From Streptomyces sp. CCM_MD2014 (lineage in GTDB: Bacteria; Actinomycetota; Actinomycetes; Streptomycetales; Streptomycetaceae): a DNA stretch of 64,000 nucleotides. This document shows positions 1-8,790 of this stretch, piece by piece. How positions within the stretch are numbered: the stretch's first letter is position 1; the number at the start of each line of letters is the position of its first letter. The stretch is taken from assembly GCF_000772045.1 (NCBI RefSeq), contig NZ_CP009754.1, positions 5,828,001 to 5,892,000 of the forward strand. The letters run 5' to 3'. The notes below the pieces were generated by a model, which searched no databases, was not told the origin of the DNA, and saw only the letters and a list, made by a program, of their open reading frames with translations. The translations under genes and the position numbers were made by a program.

Positions 1-86
1 ACGATGGAAGCCTCCACGCGTCACTGCACCCACTTCGCCTACCTGAAAAGCCCTCAAAAGCTCCTGGGAAGGCCAGTCGAATCCTG

Positions 87-1118
87 ATGGGGAACTCAAT
101 GTCGTTCATCGGCCGTGACATGGCTGTCGACCTCGGGACCGCCAACACGCTGGTGTACGTCAGGGGTCGCGGGATCGTACTCAACGAGCCGTCCGTCGTC
201 GCGATCAACACCAACACCGGTGGCATCCTCGCGGTCGGCGCCGAAGCGAAGAAGATGATCGGGCGCACGCCCGGCAACATCGTTGCCGTGCGTCCGCTGA
301 AGGACGGCGTCATCGCCGACTTCGAGATCACCGAGCGGATGCTCCGCTACTTCATCCTGAAGATCCACAAGCGGCGGTATCTGGCTCGGCCGCGGGTCGT
401 CGTCTGTGTGCCCTCGGGCATCACCGGCGTCGAGCGCCGCGCCGTCATCGAGGCGTCGTCCCAGGCCGGCGCCCGACAGGTGCACATCATCGAGGAGCCC
501 ATGGCCGCGGCCATCGGCTCCGGCCTGCCGGTCCACGAGGCCACGGGCAACATGGTGGTGGACATCGGCGGCGGCACCACGGAGGTCGCGGTCATCTCGC
601 TCGGCGGCATCGTCACCGCCCAGTCCATCCGCGTCGCGGGTGACGAGCTGGACAACGCGATCATCCAGCACGTGAAGAAGGAGTACAGCCTTCTGCTGGG
701 TGAGCGCACGGCCGAACAGATCAAGATCACGATCGGTTCGGCGTACGACCTCGACTCCGACGAGCACACCGAAATCCGCGGCCGGGACCTCGTCTCCGGG
801 CTGCCCAAGACCGTCGTCATCTCCGCCGCCGAAGTGCGCAAGGCGATCGAGGAGCCGGTCAACGCCATCGTCGACGCCGTCAAGACGACCCTCGACAAGT
901 GTCCGCCGGAGCTGTCCGGCGACATCATGGACCGGGGCATCGTCCTGACCGGCGGCGGTGCGCTGCTGCGCGGGCTCGACGAACGGCTGCGCCGGGAGAC
1001 CGGAATGCCGATCCACATCGCCGAGGACCCGCTCGACAGCGTCGCGCTCGGCAGCGGCAAGTGCGTCGAGGAGTTCGAGGCGCTCCAGCAGGTGCTGGAC
1101 GCATCGCCCCGCAGATGA
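87..1118 (+). CDS. mreB: Rod-shape-determining actin homologue MreB
   Basis: Actin-like ATPase that polymerises at the membrane; in Streptomyces it mainly serves spore-wall synthesis. The 343-aa length is normal for the family. The N-terminal phosphate-1 loop reads [13 protein letters not shown] near residues 11-23, the phosphate-2 loop [13 protein letters not shown] is near 156-168, and the adenosine motif [18 protein letters not shown] is near 285-302. The start is ATG at 87 with a GGGAAGG ribosome site about 15 nt upstream; a second in-frame ATG at 102 (MSFIGRD) is also possible. It is the first gene of mreB-mreC-mreD-PBP2-rodA, but a hairpin after it may partly separate it from mreC. Its promoters lie mostly outside the window. 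Confidence 0.97.
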   Translation: MGNSMSFIGRDMAVDLGTANTLVYVRGRGIVLNEPSVVAINTNTGGILAVGAEAKKMIGRTPGNIVAVRPLKDGVIADFEITERMLRYFILKIHKRRYLARPRVVVCVPSGITGVERRAVIEASSQAGARQVHIIEEPMAAAIGSGLPVHEATGNMVVDIGGGTTEVAVISLGGIVTAQSIRVAGDELDNAIIQHVKKEYSLLLGERTAEQIKITIGSAYDLDSDEHTEIRGRDLVSGLPKTVVISAAEVRKAIEEPVNAIVDAVKTTLDKCPPELSGDIMDRGIVLTGGGALLRGLDERLRRETGMPIHIAEDPLDSVALGSGKCVEEFEALQQVLDASPRR

Positions 1119-1133
1119 CGTAACACTTCGGTT

Positions 1134-1167
1134 CCGCCGTACGAGACGATCTCCTCTCGTGCGGCGG
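1134..1167 (+). terminator. Hairpin between mreB and mreC, possible partial terminator
   Basis: Two arms, CCGCCGTACGAGA and TCTCGTGCGGCGG, pair with one mismatch around a short loop, 16 nt after the mreB stop. No U-tract follows, which is common for Streptomyces terminators. A partial stop here would let mreB be made in excess over mreC/mreD. This is inferred from sequence only. Confidence 0.5.
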
Positions 1168-1317
1168 ATCGTTGATATAGAGGGTTGCGGCAGTGGATGT
1201 GCGTGAAGGACCCGATGCGCCGCACACGCCCGAAGTGCCGAATCACCCAATTCCTGAACACCGCCACGTACATTCCGAGATTCCCGGATTTCGACGAGGA
1301 AGGCACGGCCGCCGCAC

Positions 1318-2388
1318 GTGAGGGACACGAAAGAGAGCCGGCTGCTCCTGGTACTGCTGATCGCCATCGCGTTCGCACTGATCACGGTGGACATCCGCGG
1401 TGGGGAGGACTCACCGGTCGACGGTGCCCGGCAGGCCGCGGCCACCGTCTTCGGTCCGATCGAGAACGGCGTGTCGTCCGCGGTCGACCCGGTCGGCAAC
1501 GCCGTCTCCGCGATCCGCGACTCCGGCGACCGGCACGACCGGCTCGCACGGCTGGAGACGGAGAACGCGGCCCTGAAGGCGAAGCTCGGCAGCGACGAGC
1601 GCGGCCGCAGTCGGCTCAAGCAGTTCGACAAGATGCTCGGGCTCGCCGGAGCCGGGCAGTACGGCATCAAGGGCGCCCAGGTCATCGCCATAGGAGCGGC
1701 CCAGGGCTTCTCCTGGACCGTCACCATCGACGTCGGCGCCAACGACGGCATCGAGCGCGACATGACCGTCCTCAACGGCGACGGCCTCGTCGGACGCGTG
1801 ACGACCGTCGGCCCGAACACCTCGACCGTGCTGCTCGCCAACGACCCGGACTTCACCGTCGGCACCCGGATGGAGTCCGGCGACGAACTCGGCTTCGCCT
1901 CCGGCCAGGGCAGCCGCCCCCTGCGCGTCGAACTCCTCAACGGCAAGGCCGACGTCAAGAAGGGCGACCGCCTCGTCACCTTCGGCTCCCAGGCCGACAA
2001 GCCGTTCGTGCCCGGCGTGCCCGTCGGCACCATCACCCGCATCGACCCCAACGGCGGCGACCTCACCCGCATCCTCGACGTCACGCCGTTCGTCAGCTTC
2101 ACCAAGCTCGACATCGTCGGCGTCGTCGTCCAGGCCCCGGCGAAGGACCCGCGCGACGCGGTGCTCCCGGACAAGCCGAAGCCGGAGCCCACGCCGACCG
2201 TCACGGTGACCGTGACCCCGGGGGCCGACCCCGAGGGCCGGGCCCAGGACGGCGAGAACGACGCCACCGGTCAGAACGACGCCACCGGTCAGAACGACGC
2301 CACCGGTCAGAACGACGCGGCCGGGCAGAACGACGCCGGCGGTCAGAACGACCAGACCGACCAGCAGAACGAGCAGACCGAACCGTAG
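1318..2388 (+). CDS. mreC: Rod-shape-determining protein MreC
   Basis: Bitopic membrane protein that links MreB to the periplasm-side PBP2/RodA synthase. The 356-aa protein begins with a short cytoplasmic stretch, then one membrane helix at about residues 7-24, a coiled coil near 75-105 (RLARLETENAALKAKLG), and the beta-barrel MreC core to about residue 285. The last ~70 residues are a low-complexity tail rich in Gln, Asn, Asp, Thr and Gly, built on an 18-bp tandem repeat and absent from typical MreC. The GTG start at 1318 follows a GAGGAAGG box about 15 nt upstream. mreD begins 13 nt after the stop. Confidence 0.95.
   Translation: MRDTKESRLLLVLLIAIAFALITVDIRGGEDSPVDGARQAAATVFGPIENGVSSAVDPVGNAVSAIRDSGDRHDRLARLETENAALKAKLGSDERGRSRLKQFDKMLGLAGAGQYGIKGAQVIAIGAAQGFSWTVTIDVGANDGIERDMTVLNGDGLVGRVTTVGPNTSTVLLANDPDFTVGTRMESGDELGFASGQGSRPLRVELLNGKADVKKGDRLVTFGSQADKPFVPGVPVGTITRIDPNGGDLTRILDVTPFVSFTKLDIVGVVVQAPAKDPRDAVLPDKPKPEPTPTVTVTVTPGADPEGRAQDGENDATGQNDATGQNDATGQNDAAGQNDAGGQNDQTDQQNEQTEP
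2263..2352 (+). repeat. Five 18-bp tandem repeats in the mreC 3' end
   Basis: The unit GCCACCGGTCAGAACGAC occurs three times exactly and then twice with substitutions, encoding TGQNDA-type hexapeptides at the MreC C-terminus. The length of 18 keeps frame, so copy number can change without breaking the protein. The tail should lie outside the membrane. Confidence 0.9.
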
Positions 2389-2401
2389 GAGCCCTCACCC
2401 C

Positions 2402-3073
2402 ATGCGCGTCAACCGGATCCTGCTGTCCGTCGCCCTGGTCGTCGTCGCCCTGGTGATCCAGGTGAGCGTCCTCGCCCGCCTCCACCTGCCCGGCGCCGTC
2501 CCCGACCTGATGCTGCTCACCGTCCTCGGCCTCGCCCTGGTCTACGGCCACGTCGGCGGCGCCCTCGTCGGCTTCGGCGCCGGACTCCTCGCCGACCTCG
2601 CCCCGCCCGCCGACCACGCCGCCGGCCGCTACGCCCTCGTGCTCTGCGTCGTCGGCTACCTCGCCGGCCTCGCCAAGCCCGACAACGGACGGCTCCGCTC
2701 GGCCACCGGCCCCATGGTCGTCGTGGTCGCCGCCGCCGTCGGCACCACCCTGCTCTACGCGGGCGTCGGCGCCCTCGTCGGCGACACCGCCGCCCGCCAC
2801 GTCGGCCTGCCCAGCCTGCTGTTCACGGCCGCCCTGTACGACCTGCTGCTCGCTCCGTTCGTCGTCCCCGGCGTCATGGCGCTCGCCCGCCGCGCCGACA
2901 ACGACCCGCTGGCCGACACCAACTCCGCCGCCCAGAGCCCCGACATCTCCTCCGGCTGGCTCTCCGGCGGCACCGGCCTGCGCATCGGCAGACAGCGCAA
3001 CGCGCTGCGGGTGAAGACGGCCCGCGCCCGCGTCGCCCGGGCCGGCCGCATCAAGGGGGTCAAGCGCCTGTGA
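2402..3073 (+). CDS. mreD: Rod-shape-determining protein MreD
   Basis: Small polytopic membrane protein of the elongasome that pairs with MreC. The 223-aa sequence has about five hydrophobic helices, starting with ILLSVALVVVALVIQVSVLA and including the family-typical PGAVPDLMLLTVLGLALVYG segment. The C-terminal ~60 residues are basic and polar and longer than in many bacterial MreD proteins. The ATG at 2402 has a TAGGAG ribosome site overlapping the mreC stop, so it is translated with mreC. It is followed by the PBP2 gene after about 100 nt. Confidence 0.93.
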   Translation: MRVNRILLSVALVVVALVIQVSVLARLHLPGAVPDLMLLTVLGLALVYGHVGGALVGFGAGLLADLAPPADHAAGRYALVLCVVGYLAGLAKPDNGRLRSATGPMVVVVAAAVGTTLLYAGVGALVGDTAARHVGLPSLLFTAALYDLLLAPFVVPGVMALARRADNDPLADTNSAAQSPDISSGWLSGGTGLRIGRQRNALRVKTARARVARAGRIKGVKRL

Positions 3074-3177
3074 CGACGCGGCAGCACACCAGCAGCACAG
3101 CCATCGTGAGGGGGAGCCAGAACCTGTGACCGCCCACTCGTCGCCCACCGCCACCCTCGACCGGACGGGCTGCGCCC

Positions 3178-5487
3178 ATGACTAACATCCCCGAGACCGG
3201 CCGCAGCAACCGCGTCCAGACCCGCCTCGTCGTCATCCAGGTCCTCGTCCTCTCCCTCCTCGCCACCCTCGGCGGCCGCCTCTGGTACCTCCAGATCCGC
3301 CAGGGCGACGAGTACGCCGCCGAGGCCTCCGGCAACCACGTCCAGCAGGTCGTCCAGCCCGCCACCCGCGGCTCGATCCTGGACGCCCGCGGCGTCGCCC
3401 TCGCCGACAACGAGACCCGGCTCGTCGTCTCCGCCTCCCGCACCGACCTGCTGAAGATGAAGGACGACGGCAAGGCCGTCCTCACCAAGCTCGCCGGCGT
3501 CCTCGGCATGAAGCCGCAGGACGTCATCGACAAGGTCAGGCTCTGCGACGCCGAGACCCCCCAGCCCTGCTGGAACGGTTCGCCCTACCAGCCCATCCCC
3601 GTCACCGACGAGGCCACCGTCAAGCAGGCCCTGCAGATCCGCGAGCGGGCCGAGGACTTCCCCGGCATCACCGCCGAACCCATGGCCGTACGCCGTTACG
3701 CGGCACCCGGCGGCTCCAACACCGCCCAGGTCCTCGGCTACCTCTCGCCGGTCACCGACGAGGAGCTGAAGAAGGCCGAGGACACCGACTCGCCCTACCT
3801 GCGCTCCGACCAGGTCGGCCGCTCCGGCCTGGAACGCCAGTACGACAAGGCGCTGCGCGGCAAGGCCGGCGTCACCCGCTACGAGGTCGACAACCTCGGC
3901 CGCGTCATCGGCAAGGCCGAGTCCGACCCCGGCACCCCCGGCGCCAACCTCGTCACCAGCATCGACGCCCGCGTCCAGCGCGTCGCCGAGTACGAGCTGA
4001 ACGAGGCGATGAAGGCCGCCCGCAAGGAGATGGACCGCAACACCAACCGGCTCTACGAGGCCGACGCCGGCGCGGTCGTGGTGATGGAGGCCAAGACCGG
4101 CCGCGTCGTCGCCATGGCCTCCAACCCCGACTACGACCCCAACGCCTGGGTCGGCGGCATCTCCGCCAAGGACTACAAGAAGCTCACCGGCAAGGAGTCC
4201 AACTACCCGCTGCTCAACCGCGCCACCCAGGGCCAGGCGGCCCCCGGCTCCATCTTCAAGGTGGTCTCCTCGGCCGCCGCGGTCGAGGCCGGCTACGACT
4301 TCGACGGCAACTACGACTGCTCCAGCGCCTACAACGTCGGCGGCCAGGTCTTCAAGAACTTCGAGTCGGCCAACGAAGGCATGATCACCATCGGCCGCGC
4401 CCTGGAACTCTCCTGCGACACGGTCTTCTACCGCCTGGCCCACCAGGAGTGGAAGAAGGACGGCGGGATGAACCCCAAGGACCCCAACGACTACTTCTAC
4501 AAGGCCGCCCACCAGTTCGGCCTCGGCGCCAAGACCGGCATCGACCTGCCCAACGAGGTCACCGGCCGGGTTCCCGACCGCCAGTGGAAGCAGGACTACT
4601 GGGAGGCCAACAAGGACGCCTGGTGCAAGTCCGGCAAGAAGGACGGCTCCTACGTCGAGAAGATCGCGTACGAGAACTGCCACAGCGGCAACAAGATGCG
4701 CGCCGGTGACTCCATCAACTACTCCATCGGCCAGGGCGACACGCTCGTCACCCCCATCCAGATGGCCACCATCTACGCGGCCATCTCCAACGGCGGCACC
4801 CTCTACGACCCGAGCATCGGCAAGGCGATCGTCAGCCCCGACGGCAAGAGCGTCCGCGAGATCGAGCCCACGGCCCACGGCAAGCTGCCCATAAGCAAGA
4901 CCACGCTGGCCAAGATGGACGAGGCCCTCGCCGGCGTCGCCAGCCGCGGCACCGCCGCCTGGCGGTTCGCCCAGGTCGGCTGGCCGCAGGACAAGATCCC
5001 GATGCACGCCAAGACCGGTACCGCCGAGGTCTACGGCAAGCAGACCACCTCGTGGTTCGCGACGTACACCAAGGACTACTCGATCGTCATGACGATCTCC
5101 CAGGGCGGCACCGGCTCCGGCGCCTCGGGACCCGCCGTCCGCAACATCTACGACGCGCTGTACGGCGTCTCCGACGACGGCGACATCGACCCGAAGAAGG
5201 CCCTGCTGCCCAAGCCGCAGGCGAGCCTCCCGAAGATCAAGACGGACGGGACGATCCTCTCCCCGAAGATGCCCAAGGACGTCGTCAAGGAACTCCTGCC
5301 CGACGAGAAGGCCTCCCCGGACGAGGAGTACGCCCCCGTCGAGGAAGGGACCCAGCCGGCCACCACCCCCAACCAGAACGGGGAGAACCGCGACACCCGC
5401 CGCCACCGACGGCGAGGCGGCGCAGGCGGCGCACGGCGCGGCACCCGGCGCGGCGGCAACGGAAGAGGCCGGAGGGCACGCGCATGA
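3178..5487 (+). CDS. mrdA: Class B penicillin-binding protein 2 (elongation transpeptidase)
   Basis: Peptidoglycan DD-transpeptidase that cross-links glycan made by RodA. The 769-aa protein has an N-terminal membrane anchor at about residues 17-35, a PBP dimerisation domain to about 270 and a transpeptidase domain with PGSIFK (nucleophile Ser358, SxxK), SCDT in the SxN position and KTGT at about 612. The ATG at 3178 is the only good in-frame start; a better ribosome-site-like sequence (GAGGGGGAG near 3109) is rather far upstream. The last ~35 residues are odd: an Arg/Gly-rich run whose codons use more third-position A than the rest of the gene. The stop overlaps the rodA start (ATGA), implying translational coupling. 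Confidence 0.95.
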   Translation: MTNIPETGRSNRVQTRLVVIQVLVLSLLATLGGRLWYLQIRQGDEYAAEASGNHVQQVVQPATRGSILDARGVALADNETRLVVSASRTDLLKMKDDGKAVLTKLAGVLGMKPQDVIDKVRLCDAETPQPCWNGSPYQPIPVTDEATVKQALQIRERAEDFPGITAEPMAVRRYAAPGGSNTAQVLGYLSPVTDEELKKAEDTDSPYLRSDQVGRSGLERQYDKALRGKAGVTRYEVDNLGRVIGKAESDPGTPGANLVTSIDARVQRVAEYELNEAMKAARKEMDRNTNRLYEADAGAVVVMEAKTGRVVAMASNPDYDPNAWVGGISAKDYKKLTGKESNYPLLNRATQGQAAPGSIFKVVSSAAAVEAGYDFDGNYDCSSAYNVGGQVFKNFESANEGMITIGRALELSCDTVFYRLAHQEWKKDGGMNPKDPNDYFYKAAHQFGLGAKTGIDLPNEVTGRVPDRQWKQDYWEANKDAWCKSGKKDGSYVEKIAYENCHSGNKMRAGDSINYSIGQGDTLVTPIQMATIYAAISNGGTLYDPSIGKAIVSPDGKSVREIEPTAHGKLPISKTTLAKMDEALAGVASRGTAAWRFAQVGWPQDKIPMHAKTGTAEVYGKQTTSWFATYTKDYSIVMTISQGGTGSGASGPAVRNIYDALYGVSDDGDIDPKKALLPKPQASLPKIKTDGTILSPKMPKDVVKELLPDEKASPDEEYAPVEEGTQPATTPNQNGENRDTRRHRRRGGAGGARRGTRRGGNGRGRRARA

Positions 5488-6680
5488 CCGGCAACAGCTT
5501 CCAGGTCTCCGGATACGGCCCCGACAAGGCCGGCTGGACCCGCCTCTTCGCCCGGGACTCCATGGCCAGGCGCCTCGACTGGCCGATACTGCTGGCCGCG
5601 ATCGCCCTGTCCCTGATGGGCTCGCTGCTCGTCTACTCCGCGACCCGCAACCGCACCGAGCTCAACCAGGGCGACCAGTACTACTTCCTCACCCGGCACC
5701 TGCTGAACACCGGCATCGGGCTCGCCCTGATGGTCGCCACCGTCTGGCTCGGCCACCGCGCCCTGCGCACCGCCGTACCGGTCCTCTACGGCGCGTCCGT
5801 CTTCCTGATCCTGCTGGTGCTCACCCCGCTCGGCTCGACCATCAACGGTGCCCACTCCTGGATCAAGCTCCCCGGCGGCTTCTCGCTCCAGCCCTCGGAG
5901 TTCGTGAAGATCACGATCATCCTGGGCATGGCGATGCTGCTGGCCGCCCGCGTGGACGCCGGGGACCGGCCCCATCCCGACCACCGCACCGTGCTCCAGG
6001 CCCTGGGCCTGGCCACCGTGCCGATGCTCATCGTGATGCTCATGCCCGACCTCGGGTCGGTCATGGTCATGGTCATCATCGTGCTCGGCATCCTGCTCGC
6101 CTCCGGCGCCAGCAACCGCTGGATCTTCGGACTGCTCGGCGCCGGCACCGCCGGGGCGCTCGCCGTGTGGCAGCTCGGCATCCTGGACGACTACCAGATC
6201 GCCCGCTTCGCCGCCTTCGCCAACCCCGCCCTCGACCCCGCGGGCGTCGGCTACAACACCAACCAGGCCCGCATCGCCATCGGCTCCGGCGGGCTCACCG
6301 GCTCCGGCCTCTTCCACGGCTCGCAGACCACCGGCCGGTTCGTCCCCGAGCAGCAGACCGACTTCGTCTTCACCGTCGCCGGAGAGGAACTGGGCTTCCT
6401 CGGCGCCGGCCTCATCGTCGCCCTGCTCGGCGTGGTCCTCTGGCGCGCCTGCCGCATCGCCCGCAGCACCCCGGACCTGTACGGGACCGTCGTCGCCGCC
6501 GGGATCGTCGCGTGGTTCGCCTTCCAGACCTTCGAGAACATCGGCATGACCCTCGGCATCATGCCGGTCACCGGCCTGCCCCTGCCCTTCGTGTCCTACG
6601 GCGGCTCCTCCATGTTCGCCGTGTGGATAGCGGTCGGCCTGCTCCAGTCGATCACCGTGCAGAGACCGATGTCGGCGTAG
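5484..6680 (+). CDS. rodA: RodA/FtsW-family peptidoglycan glycosyltransferase (SEDS)
   Basis: Polymerises lipid II into glycan strands in partnership with the PBP2 encoded just upstream. The 398-aa protein has about ten membrane helices. SEDS hallmarks are visible: GAHSWIKLPGGFSLQPSEF, PDLGSVMV, the loop QQTDFVFTVAGEELGFLG and the C-terminal GLPLPFVSYGGSS. The ATG at 5484 overlaps the PBP2 stop by 4 nt. In S. coelicolor the orthologue is, as I recall, called sfr. The hydrophilic N-terminal ~25 residues precede the first helix. It is the last gene of the mre operon; the next gene has its own promoter-like sequence. Confidence 0.96.
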   Translation: MTGNSFQVSGYGPDKAGWTRLFARDSMARRLDWPILLAAIALSLMGSLLVYSATRNRTELNQGDQYYFLTRHLLNTGIGLALMVATVWLGHRALRTAVPVLYGASVFLILLVLTPLGSTINGAHSWIKLPGGFSLQPSEFVKITIILGMAMLLAARVDAGDRPHPDHRTVLQALGLATVPMLIVMLMPDLGSVMVMVIIVLGILLASGASNRWIFGLLGAGTAGALAVWQLGILDDYQIARFAAFANPALDPAGVGYNTNQARIAIGSGGLTGSGLFHGSQTTGRFVPEQQTDFVFTVAGEELGFLGAGLIVALLGVVLWRACRIARSTPDLYGTVVAAGIVAWFAFQTFENIGMTLGIMPVTGLPLPFVSYGGSSMFAVWIAVGLLQSITVQRPMSA

Positions 6681-6750
6681 CCCGGCACCCGGGGCGTGAG
6701 CGGTGGGGCGCCCGGGGGCCGCGCGGTAAGGGGGACCGGTCCGGCCGGGT

Positions 6751-6756
6751 TAGGCT
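6751..6756 (+). promoter_or_regulatory. -10-like element upstream of radical SAM gene
   Basis: TAGGCT resembles the Streptomyces vegetative -10 box. It would place the transcript start near 6763, giving a ~30-nt leader containing a GAAGG site before the ATG at 6795. No convincing -35 is visible. Confidence 0.4.
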
Positions 6757-6794
6757 GGATGGTCCCCCTTGTCAGCACACGAAGGTCCCGTGAG

Positions 6795-8738
6795 ATGCCT
6801 GCCGAAGCCTCCCCGGCCGCCGAGTCCGTGTTTCCGCAGTTGGAAGCCCTGCTCCCGCACGTGCAGAAGCCGATCCAGTACGTCGGCGGAGAGCTGAACT
6901 CCACGGTCAAGGACTGGGAGTCCTGCGACGTCCGCTGGGCCCTGATGTACCCCGACGCCTACGAGGTCGGCCTGCCCAACCAGGGCGTCATGATCCTCTA
7001 CGAGGTGCTCAACGAGCAGCAGGGCGTCCTCGCCGAGCGCACCTACAGCGTCTGGCCGGACCTCGAGGAGCTGATGCGGGAGCACTCCGTCCCGCAGTTC
7101 ACCGTCGACAGCCACCGCCCCGTCGGCGCCTTCGACGTCTTCGGCCTCTCCTTCTCCACGGAGCTGGGCTACACCAACATGCTCACGGCCCTGGACCTGG
7201 CGGGCATCCCGCTGGAGGCGAAGGACCGCGGCATCGACGACCCGATCGTGCTGGCCGGCGGCCACGCGGCCTTCAACCCCGAGCCGATCGCCGACTTCAT
7301 CGACTGCGCGGTCATCGGCGACGGCGAGCAGGCCGTCCTGGAGATCACCGCGATCATCCGCGCGTGGAAGGCCGAGGGCCGCCCGGGAGGCCGCGAGGAA
7401 CTGCTCCTCCGCCTGTCCAGGACCGGCGGCGTCTACGTTCCCGCCTTCTACGACGTCGAGTACCTCCCCGACGGCCGCATCTCCCGAGTCGTCCCCAACC
7501 GCTCCGGCGTCCCGTGGCGGGTCAGCAAGCACACCGTCATGGACCTCGACGAGTGGCCCTACCCCAAGCAGCCCCTCGTCCCGCTCGCCGAGACCGTCCA
7601 CGAGCGGATGTCCGTGGAGATCTTCCGCGGCTGCACCCGAGGCTGCCGCTTCTGCCAGGCCGGCATGATCACCCGTCCGGTGCGCGAGCGCTCCATCACC
7701 GGCATCGGCGAGATGGTCGACAAGGGCCTCAAGGCCACCGGCTTCGAAGAGGTCGGGCTCCTGTCCCTCTCCTCCGCCGACCACACGGAGATCGCCGACG
7801 TCGCCAAGGGCCTCGCCGACCGGTACGAGGAGGACAAGATCGGCCTGTCCCTCCCCTCCACCCGCGTGGACGCCTTCAACATCGACCTGGCCAACGAGCT
7901 GACCCGCAACGGCCGCCGTTCCGGCCTCACCTTCGCCCCCGAGGGCGGCTCCGAGCGCATCCGCAAGGTCATCAACAAGATGGTCTCGGAGGAGGACCTC
8001 ATCCGGACCGTCGCGACGGCCTACGGCAACGGCTGGCGCCAGGTGAAGCTGTACTTCATGTGCGGCCTGCCCACGGAGACCGACGACGACGTCCTCCAGA
8101 TCGCCGACATGGCCACCCGCGTCATCGCCAAGGGCCGCGAGGTCTCCGGCTCCGGCGACATCCGCTGCACGGTCTCCATCGGCGGCTTCGTCCCCAAGCC
8201 GCACACCCCCTTCCAGTGGGCGCCGCAGCTGTCGGCCGAGGAGACGGACGCCCGCCTCCAGAAGCTCCGCGACAAGATCCGCGGCGACAAGAAGTACGGC
8301 CGCTCCATCGGCTTCCGCTACCACGACGGCAAGCCCGGCATCGTCGAGGGCCTCCTCTCCCGCGGAGACCGCCGCCTCGGCGCCGTCATCCGCGCCGTCT
8401 ACGACGACGGCGGCCGCTTCGACGGCTGGCGCGAGCACTTCTCCTACGACCGCTGGATGGCCTGCGCCGAAAAGGCCCTGGAGCCGACCGGCGTCGACGT
8501 CGACTGGTACACCACCCGCGAGCGCGGCTACGAGGAGGTCCTGCCCTGGGACCACCTGGACTCCGGCCTCGACAAGGAGTGGCTCTGGGAGGACTGGCAG
8601 GACGCCCTCGACGAGACCGAGGTCGACGACTGCCGCTGGACCCCGTGCTTCGACTGCGGGGTGTGCCCCGCGATGGACACCGAGATCCAGGTCGGCCCGA
8701 CCGGCAAGAAGCTGCTGCCGCTGACCGTGGTCAAGTAG
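6795..8738 (+). CDS. B12-binding-type radical SAM protein (TIGR03960 type)
   Basis: Radical SAM enzyme of unknown reaction, probably acting with the small partner encoded at 9928-10704 as in many bacteria. The 647-aa protein has an N-terminal cobalamin-binding-like domain (about 40-230) and then the radical SAM core with the [4Fe-4S] motif CTRGCRFC near residue 280 (IFRGCTRGCRFCQAGM). A Cys-rich C-terminus (TPCFDCGVCPAMDTE) may hold another cluster. The ATG at 6795 has a GAAGG site; longer in-frame starts lie upstream of the -10-like box and are not favoured. A terminator follows. Confidence 0.88.
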   Translation: MPAEASPAAESVFPQLEALLPHVQKPIQYVGGELNSTVKDWESCDVRWALMYPDAYEVGLPNQGVMILYEVLNEQQGVLAERTYSVWPDLEELMREHSVPQFTVDSHRPVGAFDVFGLSFSTELGYTNMLTALDLAGIPLEAKDRGIDDPIVLAGGHAAFNPEPIADFIDCAVIGDGEQAVLEITAIIRAWKAEGRPGGREELLLRLSRTGGVYVPAFYDVEYLPDGRISRVVPNRSGVPWRVSKHTVMDLDEWPYPKQPLVPLAETVHERMSVEIFRGCTRGCRFCQAGMITRPVRERSITGIGEMVDKGLKATGFEEVGLLSLSSADHTEIADVAKGLADRYEEDKIGLSLPSTRVDAFNIDLANELTRNGRRSGLTFAPEGGSERIRKVINKMVSEEDLIRTVATAYGNGWRQVKLYFMCGLPTETDDDVLQIADMATRVIAKGREVSGSGDIRCTVSIGGFVPKPHTPFQWAPQLSAEETDARLQKLRDKIRGDKKYGRSIGFRYHDGKPGIVEGLLSRGDRRLGAVIRAVYDDGGRFDGWREHFSYDRWMACAEKALEPTGVDVDWYTTRERGYEEVLPWDHLDSGLDKEWLWEDWQDALDETEVDDCRWTPCFDCGVCPAMDTEIQVGPTGKKLLPLTVVK

Positions 8739-8752
8739 CGGCCGCCCGGCGT

Positions 8753-8787
8753 GACGCCGCGGGATCCGGAAGGGATCTCGCGGCGTC
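8753..8787 (+). terminator. Rho-independent-like terminator after radical SAM gene
   Basis: Arms GACGCCGCGGGATCC and GGGATCTCGCGGCGTC pair almost completely around GGAA, 15 nt after the stop codon. The next ORF opens immediately afterwards. Confidence 0.7.
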
Positions 8788-8790
8788 TTC

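Noticed and set aside
2755-5406. 883-codon minus-strand frame opposite mreD/PBP2
   Set aside because: Shadow frame created by third-position GC bias; the plus strand has complete, motif-bearing genes.
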